The notes: generated from the sequence alone by a model not told the origin. A stretch of DNA of 9,234 bases from Anaerovibrio sp. (GCA_016302095.1 JAEDOE010000030.1:1-9234), one strand, 5' to 3'. Shown: positions 1 to 6,628, counted from the stretch's first letter. Numbers and translations are program-made.

Positions 1-608
1 TCAATCTTGGCAGTGATTTTCTCCACGTTGTCGGCATCCACCCGGATGACGATTTCAAAGTGGCCGGCCATGGCTGCCTGCTTGCAGGTCACCATGCTGT
101 CGATGTTGAAGCCTGCGTCAGCGATGATGCCGGCCAACTCCTTGACCACGCCTATTTTGTCCACTACATCCAAGGTGATGCGGGTCTTGCCGTCAGCCAG
201 CCCCATCACATCCACGAAGGTCTTGAATACATCGGTTTCTGTGATGATGCCCACCACGGCTCCCATGCTGCTGACTACCGGCAGGCCGCTGAGCTTTTCG
301 TTGTACATTACCAGGGCGGCTTCCTCGATGGTGGCGGTGTCAGGCAGGGAAACCACATCCTTTGCCATGATTTCGGAGACGGTAATCTTGTCCAGGAGGC
401 TCATGATTTCGAACTTGGACAGAGTGGTGGCAGGGGACGGGGCAACCCGCATGATATCACGGTCGCTGATGATGCCCACCAGGCTTCCCTTTTCCACTAC
501 GGGCAGGCGGCGGATATTTCTCCTTTTCATCAGCTTGGCGGCTTCATTGACCGGGGTGGCGGGCTCTACGGTAATAGGATTTTTGGTCATGCGATTGGCA
601 ACGAACAT
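1..608 (-). CDS. CBS-domain pair plus ACT-domain protein (AcuB-like), 3' end cut by window
   Basis: This minus-strand reading frame is open from an ATG at 608-606 to the left edge: 202 codons, with the C-terminus missing. Residues 1-55 form a first CBS motif (MFVANRMTKNPITVEP, then RRLPVVEKGSLVGIISDRD). Residues about 76-131 form a second (VSEIMAKDVVSLPD, then GLPVVSS and GIITETDVF). Residues about 142-202 look like an ACT domain (TRITLDVVDKIGVVKELAGI, then AGFNIDSM and a final FEIVIRVD strand). CBS pairs usually bind adenosine nucleotides and ACT domains bind small metabolites, so a cytoplasmic sensor or regulatory role is likely; the ligand cannot be read from sequence. Bacillus AcuB has this architecture at about 214 residues, so perhaps only 10-20 residues are missing. 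A Shine-Dalgarno AAAGGATG lies at 623-616. It is divergent from pyk across about 400 bp. A real acetoin-utilisation role is not supported, since no acuA or acuC is present. I found no convincing promoter for it. Confidence 0.93.
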   Translation of the reverse strand, partial: MFVANRMTKNPITVEPATPVNEAAKLMKRRNIRRLPVVEKGSLVGIISDRDIMRVAPSPATTLSKFEIMSLLDKITVSEIMAKDVVSLPDTATIEEAALVMYNEKLSGLPVVSSMGAVVGIITETDVFKTFVDVMGLADGKTRITLDVVDKIGVVKELAGIIADAGFNIDSMVTCKQAAMAGHFEIVIRVDADNVEKITAKI

Positions 609-720
609 ATATAATCATCCTTTCTGAAAAAATATTGTTTCATATTTGCTGTAGCTGCTATATATAATAATTCGTCAAAAGAAGAAAAATTCCTGCAATG
701 AAAAATAAATATGATGGAAA

Positions 721-749
721 TTGAAGGAAATCTCTTATTGTGGTACAAT
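721..749 (+). promoter_or_regulatory. Upstream sigma-70-type promoter P1 in the pyk intergenic region
   Basis: TTGAAG (721-726) and TACAAT (744-749) are separated by exactly 17 bases, giving predicted initiation near 756. A Shine-Dalgarno-like GGAGGA follows at 762-767, but no well-spaced ORF does; the nearest is a 20-codon frame from GTG at 782, 14 bases further on. The transcript would then run through P2 into pyk unless it ends at the weak hairpin 770-776/802-808, which is followed by a T-rich stretch. It is either a second, distal pyk promoter or the promoter of a short leader RNA. Confidence 0.5.
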
Positions 750-802
750 AGATAGCAGATTGGAGGAAGTGTAAAGTATTTGTGCCTAATGGCTGTATTT
801 CC

Positions 803-831
803 TTTACAAGTTTCTTTTTATCATATATAAT
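803..831 (+). promoter_or_regulatory. Main candidate promoter P2 for pyk
   Basis: TTTACA (803-808) is five of six to the -35 consensus and TATAAT (826-831) is a perfect -10, with a 17-base spacer. Initiation is predicted near 838, leaving a leader of about 170 nt before the pyk start at 1008. This is the best promoter match in the divergent intergenic region and fits a well-expressed glycolytic gene. Confidence 0.7.
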
Positions 832-860
832 ACGCATGGAATAAGGATAATATCATATAT
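819..860 (+). repeat. Direct repeat of TATCATATAT overlapping the P2 -10 box
   Basis: The decamer TATCATATAT occurs at 819-828, overlapping the P2 -10 hexamer, and again at 851-860, just downstream of the predicted start. The copies are 32 bp apart, close to three helical turns, so a regulator could contact both on one face. The region is very AT-rich, so a chance repeat is quite possible. Confidence 0.3.
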
Positions 861-1007
861 TTTGATTATGAAAATATAAATAATAAGTAATGTATGAGTG
901 GTGACGGGTGTCGCAGTTATAGCGACTGTAAGTATGAATGTTTGTATTGAGGGGGCTGCGGCATGAGTCACGTGGAGCGCATCAGCGCGAAAGGAGAGTA
1001 TATAATC
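838..1007 (+). other. Long, partly structured pyk 5' leader
   Basis: From the predicted P2 start to the pyk ATG there are about 170 nt. The first half is A+T-rich and featureless. The second half is G-rich and contains a hairpin GTCGC/GCGAC (910-914 and 922-926) and a short GCGC/GCGC stem (977-980 and 985-988) directly before the AAGGAG ribosome binding site. Two in-frame starts with their own Shine-Dalgarno sequences lie here (ATG 963 and ATG 1008), as does an 18-codon frame at 894-950. I do not recognise a known riboswitch class, and there is no U-tract that would make a terminator. Confidence 0.4.
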
Positions 1008-2444
1008 ATGTTAAAGAAGACTAAAATCGTATGTACCATGGGACCTGCTACTGAAAAACCTGGACTGGTTGAAGAATTGATTAAGAATGGCATGAACTGT
1101 GCCCGCTTTAATTTCTCCCACGGAGATCACGCGGAGCATGCAGGCCGCATCAAGATGGTTCGCGATGCGGCACGCCATACCGATAGCATCGTGGCACTGC
1201 TGCTTGACACCAAGGGGCCTGAGATGCGCCTGGGCGCGTTCAAGGACGGCAAGGTTCAGCTGACCAAGGGCGAGGAGTTCGTCCTGACCTATGCAGATAC
1301 CCCGGGTGATGAGCATCATGCCCCTATCAGCCACAAGGCACTGTACAAGGAAGTAAAGCCGGGCAACACCATCCTGCTGTCTGATGGCCTGGTAGGCCTG
1401 ACCGTAAAGGAAATCAAGGGCAAGGATATCGTGACGGAGATCCTGAACAGCGGCCCGATGAGCACCAAGAAGCGCGTAGCAGCTCCTGGCGTAGCCGTAA
1501 GCCTGCCACCTATTTCCGAGCAGGATGAGAAGGATATTATCTTCGGCATCGAGAATGATATGGACTATGTGGCTGCTTCCTTTGTTCAGCGCGCCAGCGA
1601 TGTAAAGGAAATCAGGAAGCTTATCAAGAAGCACAAGGGCAATATGGGAATTATTGCCAAGATCGAGAACCTGGAGGGCGTAAAGAATATTGATGCAATC
1701 ATCGAGGCTGCTGACGGCATCATGGTAGCCCGTGGCGATCTGGGTGTAGAGATTCCTGCGGAGGATGTGCCGTTCCTCCAGAAGGAAATCATCAGCAAGT
1801 GCAACAGGGCTGGCAAGCTGGTTATCGTGGCCACCCAGATGCTGGAGTCCATGACCAACAATCCTCGTCCTACCCGTGCCGAGGTTTCTGACGTTGCCAA
1901 TGCCGTATTTGACGGCACTGATGCCATCATGCTCAGCGGTGAGACCGCCAGCGGTGACTATCCGGTGGAGGCTGTGCAGACCATGAGCAAGATTGCCATG
2001 AAGACTGAGAGCACCATTCACTATGAGAAGCGTTTTGCCCACACCGGCGTAGAGGAGCAGAAGCATATTACGGACGCTATCGCTCATTCCAGCGTACAGC
2101 TTTCCTATGAGCTGGGAGCAAAGGCGATTCTCACGCCTACCCATTCCGGCTACACTGCCAAGGCTGTATCCAAGTATCGTCCGCTGGCTGATATTGTGGC
2201 TTATGCCACCACTGCCAAGGTTGCCCGCCAGCTGAACCTGTACTGGGGCGTGCAGCTGATTAATGGCCGTATCTGGGATGATGAGCATGATAGTGCTGCG
2301 GCTGCCGTGGCTGCCGCTCTGCGCGAGGGCTATGTGGAGATTGGCGATACCACTGTTATTACCTCCGGCATTTCCTCCGGTGAGGCAGGCTTCAAGAGCA
2401 AGGGCAACAACACTACCAAGATTCAGATTGCTGTAGTGGATTAA
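1008..2444 (+). CDS. pyk: Pyruvate kinase
   Basis: A 478-residue pyruvate kinase, catalysing the last step of glycolysis (phosphoenolpyruvate + ADP to pyruvate + ATP) in the cytoplasm. The N-terminus MLKKTKIVCTMGPAT is the family's usual beginning. Visible active-site parts are ARFNFSHG (32-39), LLDTKGPEMR (65-74), the catalytic lysine in IIAKIEN (Lys218), and the metal ligands Glu220 and, in MVARGDLG, Asp244. The segment TRAEVSDVANAVFDGTDAIML (289-309) is also intact. Glu72 matches the glutamate typical of K+-dependent enzymes. The C-terminal domain (about 355-478) is the standard allosteric domain; the extra PEP-utiliser domain of Bacillus Pyk is absent. I chose ATG 1008 because the family N-terminus starts there and AAGGAG sits at 991-996. 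An in-frame ATG at 963, preceded by GAGGGGG, would add 15 residues. Frequent GTA and GCT codons, more than in rnr, suggest high expression. No terminator follows; the secG promoter starts 14 bases after the stop. Confidence 0.97.
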   Translation: MLKKTKIVCTMGPATEKPGLVEELIKNGMNCARFNFSHGDHAEHAGRIKMVRDAARHTDSIVALLLDTKGPEMRLGAFKDGKVQLTKGEEFVLTYADTPGDEHHAPISHKALYKEVKPGNTILLSDGLVGLTVKEIKGKDIVTEILNSGPMSTKKRVAAPGVAVSLPPISEQDEKDIIFGIENDMDYVAASFVQRASDVKEIRKLIKKHKGNMGIIAKIENLEGVKNIDAIIEAADGIMVARGDLGVEIPAEDVPFLQKEIISKCNRAGKLVIVATQMLESMTNNPRPTRAEVSDVANAVFDGTDAIMLSGETASGDYPVEAVQTMSKIAMKTESTIHYEKRFAHTGVEEQKHITDAIAHSSVQLSYELGAKAILTPTHSGYTAKAVSKYRPLADIVAYATTAKVARQLNLYWGVQLINGRIWDDEHDSAAAAVAAALREGYVEIGDTTVITSGISSGEAGFKSKGNNTTKIQIAVVD

Positions 2445-2457
2445 CGATGAACTTTGC

Positions 2458-2486
2458 TTGAAATATCTCCTGCTTTGTGTTATGAT
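2458..2486 (+). promoter_or_regulatory. Extended -10 promoter of secG
   Basis: TTGAAA (2458-2463), a 17-base spacer and TATGAT (2481-2486) with TGT directly before it (2478-2480) form a strong extended -10 promoter. Initiation is predicted near 2493, about 30 nt upstream of secG. Because no terminator separates pyk from this site, secG can also receive read-through from pyk. Confidence 0.72.
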
Positions 2487-2522
2487 GATGGGAGTTTTTG
2501 AGAGGTAGGAGGTTGTCCGTAG

Positions 2523-2750
2523 ATGATTACGGTTTTGATGGTTCTGGATGCCGTTATCGGCTTGCTGCTGATTGGCTCCGTTGTTATGCAGACGCCAAAG
2601 TCTGCCGGTATGGGCATGGGCGGCGGCAGCGATACTGTGTTCAGCAGCAGTGCCAGGGGGCTGGATGCTCTTTTGGCAAGGGTTACTGTGGTGCTGGCAG
2701 TGCTGTTTGGCGTGATTACCCTGTTTATTGCCAAGCTGACAAGCTTCTGA
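2523..2750 (+). CDS. secG: SecG, small subunit of the SecYEG preprotein translocase
   Basis: A 75-residue protein of the usual SecG size. It has two hydrophobic helices (about residues 2-22 and 50-72). The loop between them carries the family signature: QTPKSAGMG, a glycine run, then SDTVFSSSARGLDALLARVT. SecG sits in the cytoplasmic membrane and aids SecA-driven export of unfolded proteins through SecYE. The start is fixed by an in-frame TAG at 2520-2522 and by AGGAGG at 2507-2512, ten bases upstream. It has its own promoter and is followed directly by a strong terminator, so it is probably mostly monocistronic. The order secG - esterase - rnr - smpB that follows is the Bacillus-type arrangement, which supports the call. 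Confidence 0.95.
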   Translation: MITVLMVLDAVIGLLLIGSVVMQTPKSAGMGMGGGSDTVFSSSARGLDALLARVTVVLAVLFGVITLFIAKLTSF

Positions 2751-2776
2751 TTTTGAGGCATATAAAAGAAAGCATT

Positions 2777-2816
2777 GAGCGTTCTCAATATAAAAATTGA
2801 GAACGCTTATTTTTTG
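2777..2816 (+). terminator. Intrinsic terminator after secG
   Basis: GCGTTCTCAA (2779-2788) pairs perfectly with TTGAGAACGC (2797-2806) around an 8-base loop. An A-T pair and a G-T wobble extend the stem to 11-12 bp. The T-rich tract TTATTTTTT (2807-2815) follows at once. It ends secG and shares its 3' half with the next promoter. Confidence 0.9.
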
Positions 2817-2825
2817 TGGTAGAAT
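2797..2825 (+). promoter_or_regulatory. Extended -10 promoter of the esterase-rnr-smpB unit, embedded in the secG terminator
   Basis: TTGAGA (2797-2802, five of six to consensus) and TAGAAT (2820-2825, five of six) are 17 bases apart, with TGG directly before the -10 box (extended -10). The -35 hexamer is the 5' end of the terminator's 3' arm, and the terminator's U-tract is the promoter spacer. Initiation is predicted near 2832, which favours the esterase start at 2861 over the GTG at 2840. Confidence 0.65.
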
Positions 2826-2860
2826 AAGGCTAGAGGAATGTGGATACGAGAGGTGAGAGA

Positions 2861-3598
2861 ATGATTTTGCGCGGAGGGGAACCATTTTTTTATCGGGGAG
2901 GCAGCCATGGGGTGCTGCTGGTGCACGGCTTTACCAGTGTCCCGGCGGAAATGCTGCTGCTGGGCTGTCATCTCCATGATCTGGGCTATACAGTGCTGGG
3001 GGTACGGCTGGCAGGCCATGGCACAACGCCCAAGGATTTGGAGCGGATGAGCCGTGAGGACTGGTATGATTCGGTGTGTGACGGCTACGCTCTTTTGGAT
3101 AGCTGCTGTGAGAGGATTTCTGTGGTGGGGCAGTCCATGGGGGGGCTGCTGAGCCTCAGGCTGGCTGCCAACGTGCCTGTGCATAGGGTGGCGGCTATGG
3201 CGGCACCGGTTTTTATTCATGAGGACAAGATGCTGTACCGGCTGCCACCAAGGGAGAAGTGCATCGGGCGTTTTCAGCCCAAGCGGCGCCGCCAGCTGCC
3301 GGATGTGCCGGAGGAATGCAACGCTTCCTATCTGGAGATGCCACTGGTGGCGGTGCATGAGGTGCTTGATCTGATTGAGGTGGTCAAGAAGGAGCTGCCA
3401 CGCATCACGGCACCGCTGCTTTTGATACAGAGCTACAACGACCATACGGTGCGCTATCGGAGTGCCAATTATATCTACCGCCGGGCAGGCAGCCAGGAGA
3501 AGGAGCTGCACTGGCTGGATAAGTCCGGGCACCTTTTGACACTGGATTGCCAGCGTGATGAGGTTTTCCAGCAGGTTAGTGCATTTTTGCAAAAATGA
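2861..3598 (+). CDS. Alpha/beta-hydrolase, carboxylesterase / monoacylglycerol-lipase type (Est30/YvaK-like)
   Basis: A 245-residue single-domain alpha/beta hydrolase. LLVHGFTSVP (19-28) supplies the oxyanion-hole turn and VVGQSMGG (88-95) the nucleophile elbow with Ser92. SYNDHTV (191-197) supplies Asp194 and SGHLLTLD (222-229) supplies His224, so the triad is complete. A lid or cap segment lies at about 115-170. No signal peptide is seen, so it should be cytoplasmic. The family hydrolyses short- to medium-chain acyl esters; the physiological substrate is unknown even where the gene sits beside rnr, as here and in Bacillus (yvaK). The start could be GTG 2840 (252 residues), but its Shine-Dalgarno spacing is only about 2 bases and it would lie about 8 nt from the predicted transcript start. 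ATG 2861 has GAGGTGA at 2850-2856. First gene of the likely esterase-rnr-smpB transcript. Confidence 0.9.
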   Translation: MILRGGEPFFYRGGSHGVLLVHGFTSVPAEMLLLGCHLHDLGYTVLGVRLAGHGTTPKDLERMSREDWYDSVCDGYALLDSCCERISVVGQSMGGLLSLRLAANVPVHRVAAMAAPVFIHEDKMLYRLPPREKCIGRFQPKRRRQLPDVPEECNASYLEMPLVAVHEVLDLIEVVKKELPRITAPLLLIQSYNDHTVRYRSANYIYRRAGSQEKELHWLDKSGHLLTLDCQRDEVFQQVSAFLQK

Positions 3599-3632
3599 AT
3601 TATAAGTGAATTTGAATTGAAACTGAACTAAA

Positions 3633-3654
3633 ATGGATTTCAGCATAAATCCAT
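3633..3654 (+). repeat. Perfect hairpin between the esterase gene and rnr
   Basis: ATGGATTT (3633-3640) and AAATCCAT (3647-3654) form an 8-bp stem with loop CAGCAT. No T-tract follows, so it is not an intrinsic terminator. It ends 8 bases before GGGAG, the rnr ribosome binding site at 3663-3667. A role in mRNA processing, stability or rnr translation is possible but only inferred. Confidence 0.55.
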
Positions 3655-3676
3655 GTACAGATGGGAGTGACAGATT

Positions 3677-6085
3677 ATGAAACAGCAGAGAAAAGCGGTG
3701 CGCATGCGCAGGAAAAACCTCGGCAAGGCTGGCAGGAGCAAAGGTGCCAGGCAGGAGGTGCGGCAGCCGCAGCCGTCCAGGGATATGCGTTATGCCGCCC
3801 TGAAATACACGGATGAAGCGGTGAAGGGCAGGATTTCCATCAACAGCCGCGGCTTTGGCTTTGTGACTCCTGAGGGAATGCAGAAAAATCAGGCGGATAT
3901 CTTTATCCCGAAGGATGAGCTTCATACCGCCATGAACGGCGATACGGTGCAGGTGCAGCTGGCGCAGCCGCCTGCTTATGCCGTTGACAGCCAGTCCCGG
4001 GAGGGCAGGGTGACGGAGGTGCTGGAGCGTGCCAACAGCAGGATTGTGGGCATTTATTCCGCCAGCCGCCGTTTTGGCTTTGTGGCTCCCGATGATACCC
4101 GCCTGAAGGCGGATATTTACATTCCGGAGGGCGAGGCTATGGACGCCATTACCGGCTCCAAGGTGGTGGCGGAGATTACCAGGTGGCCTGATGGCAAGCA
4201 GAAGGCAGAGGGCAGGATTATCGAGGTCATCGGCCAGAAGGGGGAGCCGGGGGTGGACATCCTGTCCATCATGCGCCAGTATGACCTGTCGGAGAGCTTC
4301 CCGGCCCAGGTGCAGGCAGCTGCTGACGAGGTGGAGCAGTCCATCAATGCTGAGGAGCATATCGGCAGGCATGGCAGGGAGGACAGGCGGCACCTGAAAA
4401 TCGTCACCATTGATGGCGAGGATGCCAAGGATTTGGACGACGGCGTTTACGTGGAAAAGAAGGATGACGGCAGCTTCTTTCTGGGGGTATATATTGCCGA
4501 TGTCAGCTGGTATGTCCGCGAGCATGAGCCTCTTGATGTGGAGGCGGAGGCCCGGGGCACCAGCGTCTATCTGGTGGACAGGGTGGTGCCCATGCTGCCA
4601 AAGGCGCTGTCCAACGGCATCTGCAGCCTGAATGCGGGGGTGGACAGGCTTTCCATGGCCTGCGAGATGCATATCAGCCCGGAGGGCAAGGTGACGGATT
4701 ACAAAATCCTGCCGGTGGTCATCCATGTTTATCGCCGCCTGACTTATACCTTGGTTAATAAAATCCTCGTGGATAACGATAAAGAATTTGTCCGGGATAA
4801 TGAGGACATCGTGCCGTTCCTGCATGATTTGCAGGATGTCAGGAACGCCATGTACAAGTACCGTCACCGCCGGGGCGCCATCAATTTTGAAATCCCGGAA
4901 ATCAAGGTGAAGCTGGATGAAAACGGCAAGGCTGTAGGGCTGAAGAAGCGTGTGGGCAACCTGGGCGAGTCCATCATTGAGCAGTGCATGCTGGCTGCCA
5001 ATGAGACCGTGGCTGAGCACATGTGCCGCCGCAAGCAGCCATTTGTTTACCGTGTCCATGAGGAGCCGGAGGAAAGCAAGGTCACGGCACTGAACGGGCT
5101 TTTGAATACCTTCGGGCTGCATCTGAGGACAGCTGCTGACGGCAGCATCAGGCCGAAGGACTTGCAGGTGACACTGGAAAAGATTGCCGGAGGCCCGGCG
5201 GAAAAAATTGTCAGCACTGTTGCCCTGCGCTCCATGCAGCAGGCGCGGTATGCAGCGGAAAACCTGGGGCATTTCGGGCTGGCAGCACAGTATTATACCC
5301 ACTTTACTTCGCCAATCCGCCGCTATCCTGACCTGATGGTGCACCGCCTGCTGCGGGAGTCCTTTGAGACAGGCTCCATCCCGAAGGAAAAGCGGGAAAA
5401 GATTATGGAGAAGCTGGCAGAGCGGGCAGACCATGCCTCCCAGCGGGAGCGGATAGCTGTTAATGCGGAGCGTGATACTACTGACCTCAAGAAGGTGGAG
5501 TACATGCAGCAGTTCGTGGGTGATACCTTTGAGGGCATCATCAGCAGCGTCACCAGCTTCGGCTTCTTCGTGGAGCTGGACAACGGCGTGGAGGGGCTGG
5601 TGCACATGACCACCCTCAAGGATGATTATTATGACTATGTGGAGAGCCAGTATGCCCTGGTGGGCACCCATCACAAGCGCCGCTACCAGCTGGGGGATGC
5701 AGTGGAAATACTTCTTGCCCGTGCCGATGTGGAGGCACGCTCCCTTGACTTCCTGGTGAAGGACAACTGCGACCTGCGTGCCTTGAACATGCAGGGCAGC
5801 AAGGACAGGGACCCGGGAGAGGCCGCCGGTATCATGAGCCGTTCTGAGGCGCGGAAAATCAAGCGCAGTGCCAAAAAGGACAGGAAGTCCGCCAAGAGCG
5901 GCAGGGAGGCTGCCGCCAAGGGGGCTGCTGCCGGGAAGGATGACGGCAGGAATGCTGCCGGGCACATGGGGCGCAAGAAGAACAAGAAGGAAAAGAAGGC
6001 AGGAAAGGACAAGCACAGCAAGCGGAAGGGCAGGAGAAAGCAGGGCAGTGACGTGATTGCCAGCTTTGATCCCCTGAGCATCTGA
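3677..6085 (+). CDS. rnr: Ribonuclease R (RNase II/RNB family 3'-5' exoribonuclease)
   Basis: An 802-residue RNase R, a processive 3'-5' exoribonuclease acting on structured, rRNA and non-stop mRNA in the cytoplasm. Order: a basic N-terminal segment (1-45), cold-shock domain 1 (about 50-110, ISINSRGFGFVTPEG), cold-shock domain 2 (about 120-180, SASRRFGFVAPDD), the RNB catalytic domain (about 237-570), an S1 domain (about 615-697, FEGIISSVTSFGFFVEL) and a Lys/Arg-rich tail (about 723-792). The catalytic acidic cluster IDGEDAKDLDD is complete (Asp246, Asp252, Asp254, Asp255). HFTSPIRRYPDLMVHR (542-557) is the conserved RNB helix. The winged-helix domain that precedes the cold-shock domains in E. 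coli and Bacillus RNase R is absent, and an in-frame TGA at 3668-3670 rules out a longer start. Ribosome binding site GGGAG is at 3663-3667. It lies between the esterase gene and smpB in one apparent operon; RNase R and SmpB-tmRNA cooperate in clearing non-stop messages. Confidence 0.97.
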   Translation: MKQQRKAVRMRRKNLGKAGRSKGARQEVRQPQPSRDMRYAALKYTDEAVKGRISINSRGFGFVTPEGMQKNQADIFIPKDELHTAMNGDTVQVQLAQPPAYAVDSQSREGRVTEVLERANSRIVGIYSASRRFGFVAPDDTRLKADIYIPEGEAMDAITGSKVVAEITRWPDGKQKAEGRIIEVIGQKGEPGVDILSIMRQYDLSESFPAQVQAAADEVEQSINAEEHIGRHGREDRRHLKIVTIDGEDAKDLDDGVYVEKKDDGSFFLGVYIADVSWYVREHEPLDVEAEARGTSVYLVDRVVPMLPKALSNGICSLNAGVDRLSMACEMHISPEGKVTDYKILPVVIHVYRRLTYTLVNKILVDNDKEFVRDNEDIVPFLHDLQDVRNAMYKYRHRRGAINFEIPEIKVKLDENGKAVGLKKRVGNLGESIIEQCMLAANETVAEHMCRRKQPFVYRVHEEPEESKVTALNGLLNTFGLHLRTAADGSIRPKDLQVTLEKIAGGPAEKIVSTVALRSMQQARYAAENLGHFGLAAQYYTHFTSPIRRYPDLMVHRLLRESFETGSIPKEKREKIMEKLAERADHASQRERIAVNAERDTTDLKKVEYMQQFVGDTFEGIISSVTSFGFFVELDNGVEGLVHMTTLKDDYYDYVESQYALVGTHHKRRYQLGDAVEILLARADVEARSLDFLVKDNCDLRALNMQGSKDRDPGEAAGIMSRSEARKIKRSAKKDRKSAKSGREAAAKGAAAGKDDGRNAAGHMGRKKNKKEKKAGKDKHSKRKGRRKQGSDVIASFDPLSI

Positions 6086-6143
6086 GGTGCGCCTGACCTG
6101 TAAGGATAATTGGAATTTGTAGGAACGATGACAGGAGATAAAT

Positions 6144-6617
6144 ATGGGACGTAAAAATGCCGCTGTCAAGATTGCCTGTGAAAACCGCAAGGCAAGGCAT
6201 GATTATTTCATTCACGAAACCTTTGAGGCGGGGCTGGTTTTGCAGGGAACCGAGGTAAAATCCCTGCGGGACGGCAGGGCAAACCTGAAGGACAGCTATG
6301 GCGAAATCAAAAATGGTGAGATTTTTATCCAGAATATGCACATCAGCCCCTATGAGCATGGCAATATTTTTAATCACGATGAGCTTCGCCCCCGGAAGCT
6401 GCTCATGCACAAGGCTGAGATTGTGAAGCTTTTCAGCAAGACAAGGGAAAAGGGCTTTACCCTGGTGCCCCTGAAGATTTATTTCAAGCAGGGCCGTGCC
6501 AAGCTGGAGCTGGCCCTGGCCAGCGGCAAGCACAACTACGACAAGCGGCGCGATTTGCAGGAGCGTGCTGTCAAGCGTGATGTGGCGCGGGAGCTCAGGG
6601 ACAGGCAGAAGGGCTGA
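6144..6617 (+). CDS. smpB: SmpB, tmRNA-binding ribosome-rescue protein
   Basis: A 157-residue SmpB, close to the usual 150-160. It binds tmRNA (ssrA) and delivers it to ribosomes stalled on broken mRNA. Visible family marks are [10 protein letters not shown] (14-23), the [20 protein letters not shown] stretch (33-52), [14 protein letters not shown] (74-87) and [11 protein letters not shown] (104-114). It ends in a basic tail ([19 protein letters not shown], 128-146) that in this family enters the empty mRNA channel. AGGAGA at 6133-6138 is 5 bases before the ATG. It begins 58 bases after rnr with no terminator between, so the two are probably cotranscribed. In Bacillus ssrA lies just downstream of smpB; no tmRNA-like sequence is visible here before pfkA. 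Confidence 0.96.
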   Translation: MGRKNAAVKIACENRKARHDYFIHETFEAGLVLQGTEVKSLRDGRANLKDSYGEIKNGEIFIQNMHISPYEHGNIFNHDELRPRKLLMHKAEIVKLFSKTREKGFTLVPLKIYFKQGRAKLELALASGKHNYDKRRDLQERAVKRDVARELRDRQKG

Positions 6618-6628
6618 GACAGGTCGGG

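Noticed and set aside
7..627. Plus-strand open frames at 7-627 and 60-614
   Set aside because: Antisense to the clear CBS-ACT protein read on the minus strand, and no protein family is recognisable.
630..720. Promoter for the CBS-ACT gene with TTGACG on the minus strand
   Set aside because: No acceptable -10 hexamer lies 16-18 bases from TTGACG, and the TATTAT nearby lacks a -35.
901..971. Long-range GTGAC/GTCAC pairing and a riboswitch in the pyk leader
   Set aside because: Only 5 bp pair, nothing extends the stem, and no conserved riboswitch core was recognised.
2498..2800. 100-codon frame in another phase over secG
   Set aside because: It overlaps secG, which has the correct family sequence and ribosome binding site, and it runs into the terminator stem.
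1011..2885. Minus-strand open frame of 624 codons opposite pyk and secG
   Set aside because: Shadow of the highly biased pyk coding strand. It runs through the secG terminator and promoter and shows no domain.
3606..3634. Promoter for rnr with GTGAAT and TAAAAT, 17-base spacer
   Set aside because: The -35 box matches only three of six bases and the -10 overlaps the hairpin; transcription from the esterase promoter is simpler.
2807..6190. Minus-strand open frame of 1127 codons opposite the esterase gene, rnr and the start of smpB
   Set aside because: It is antisense to well-conserved proteins. It stays open because the sense genes rarely use TTA, CTA or TCA codons, and its translation is Leu/His-rich with no recognisable domain.
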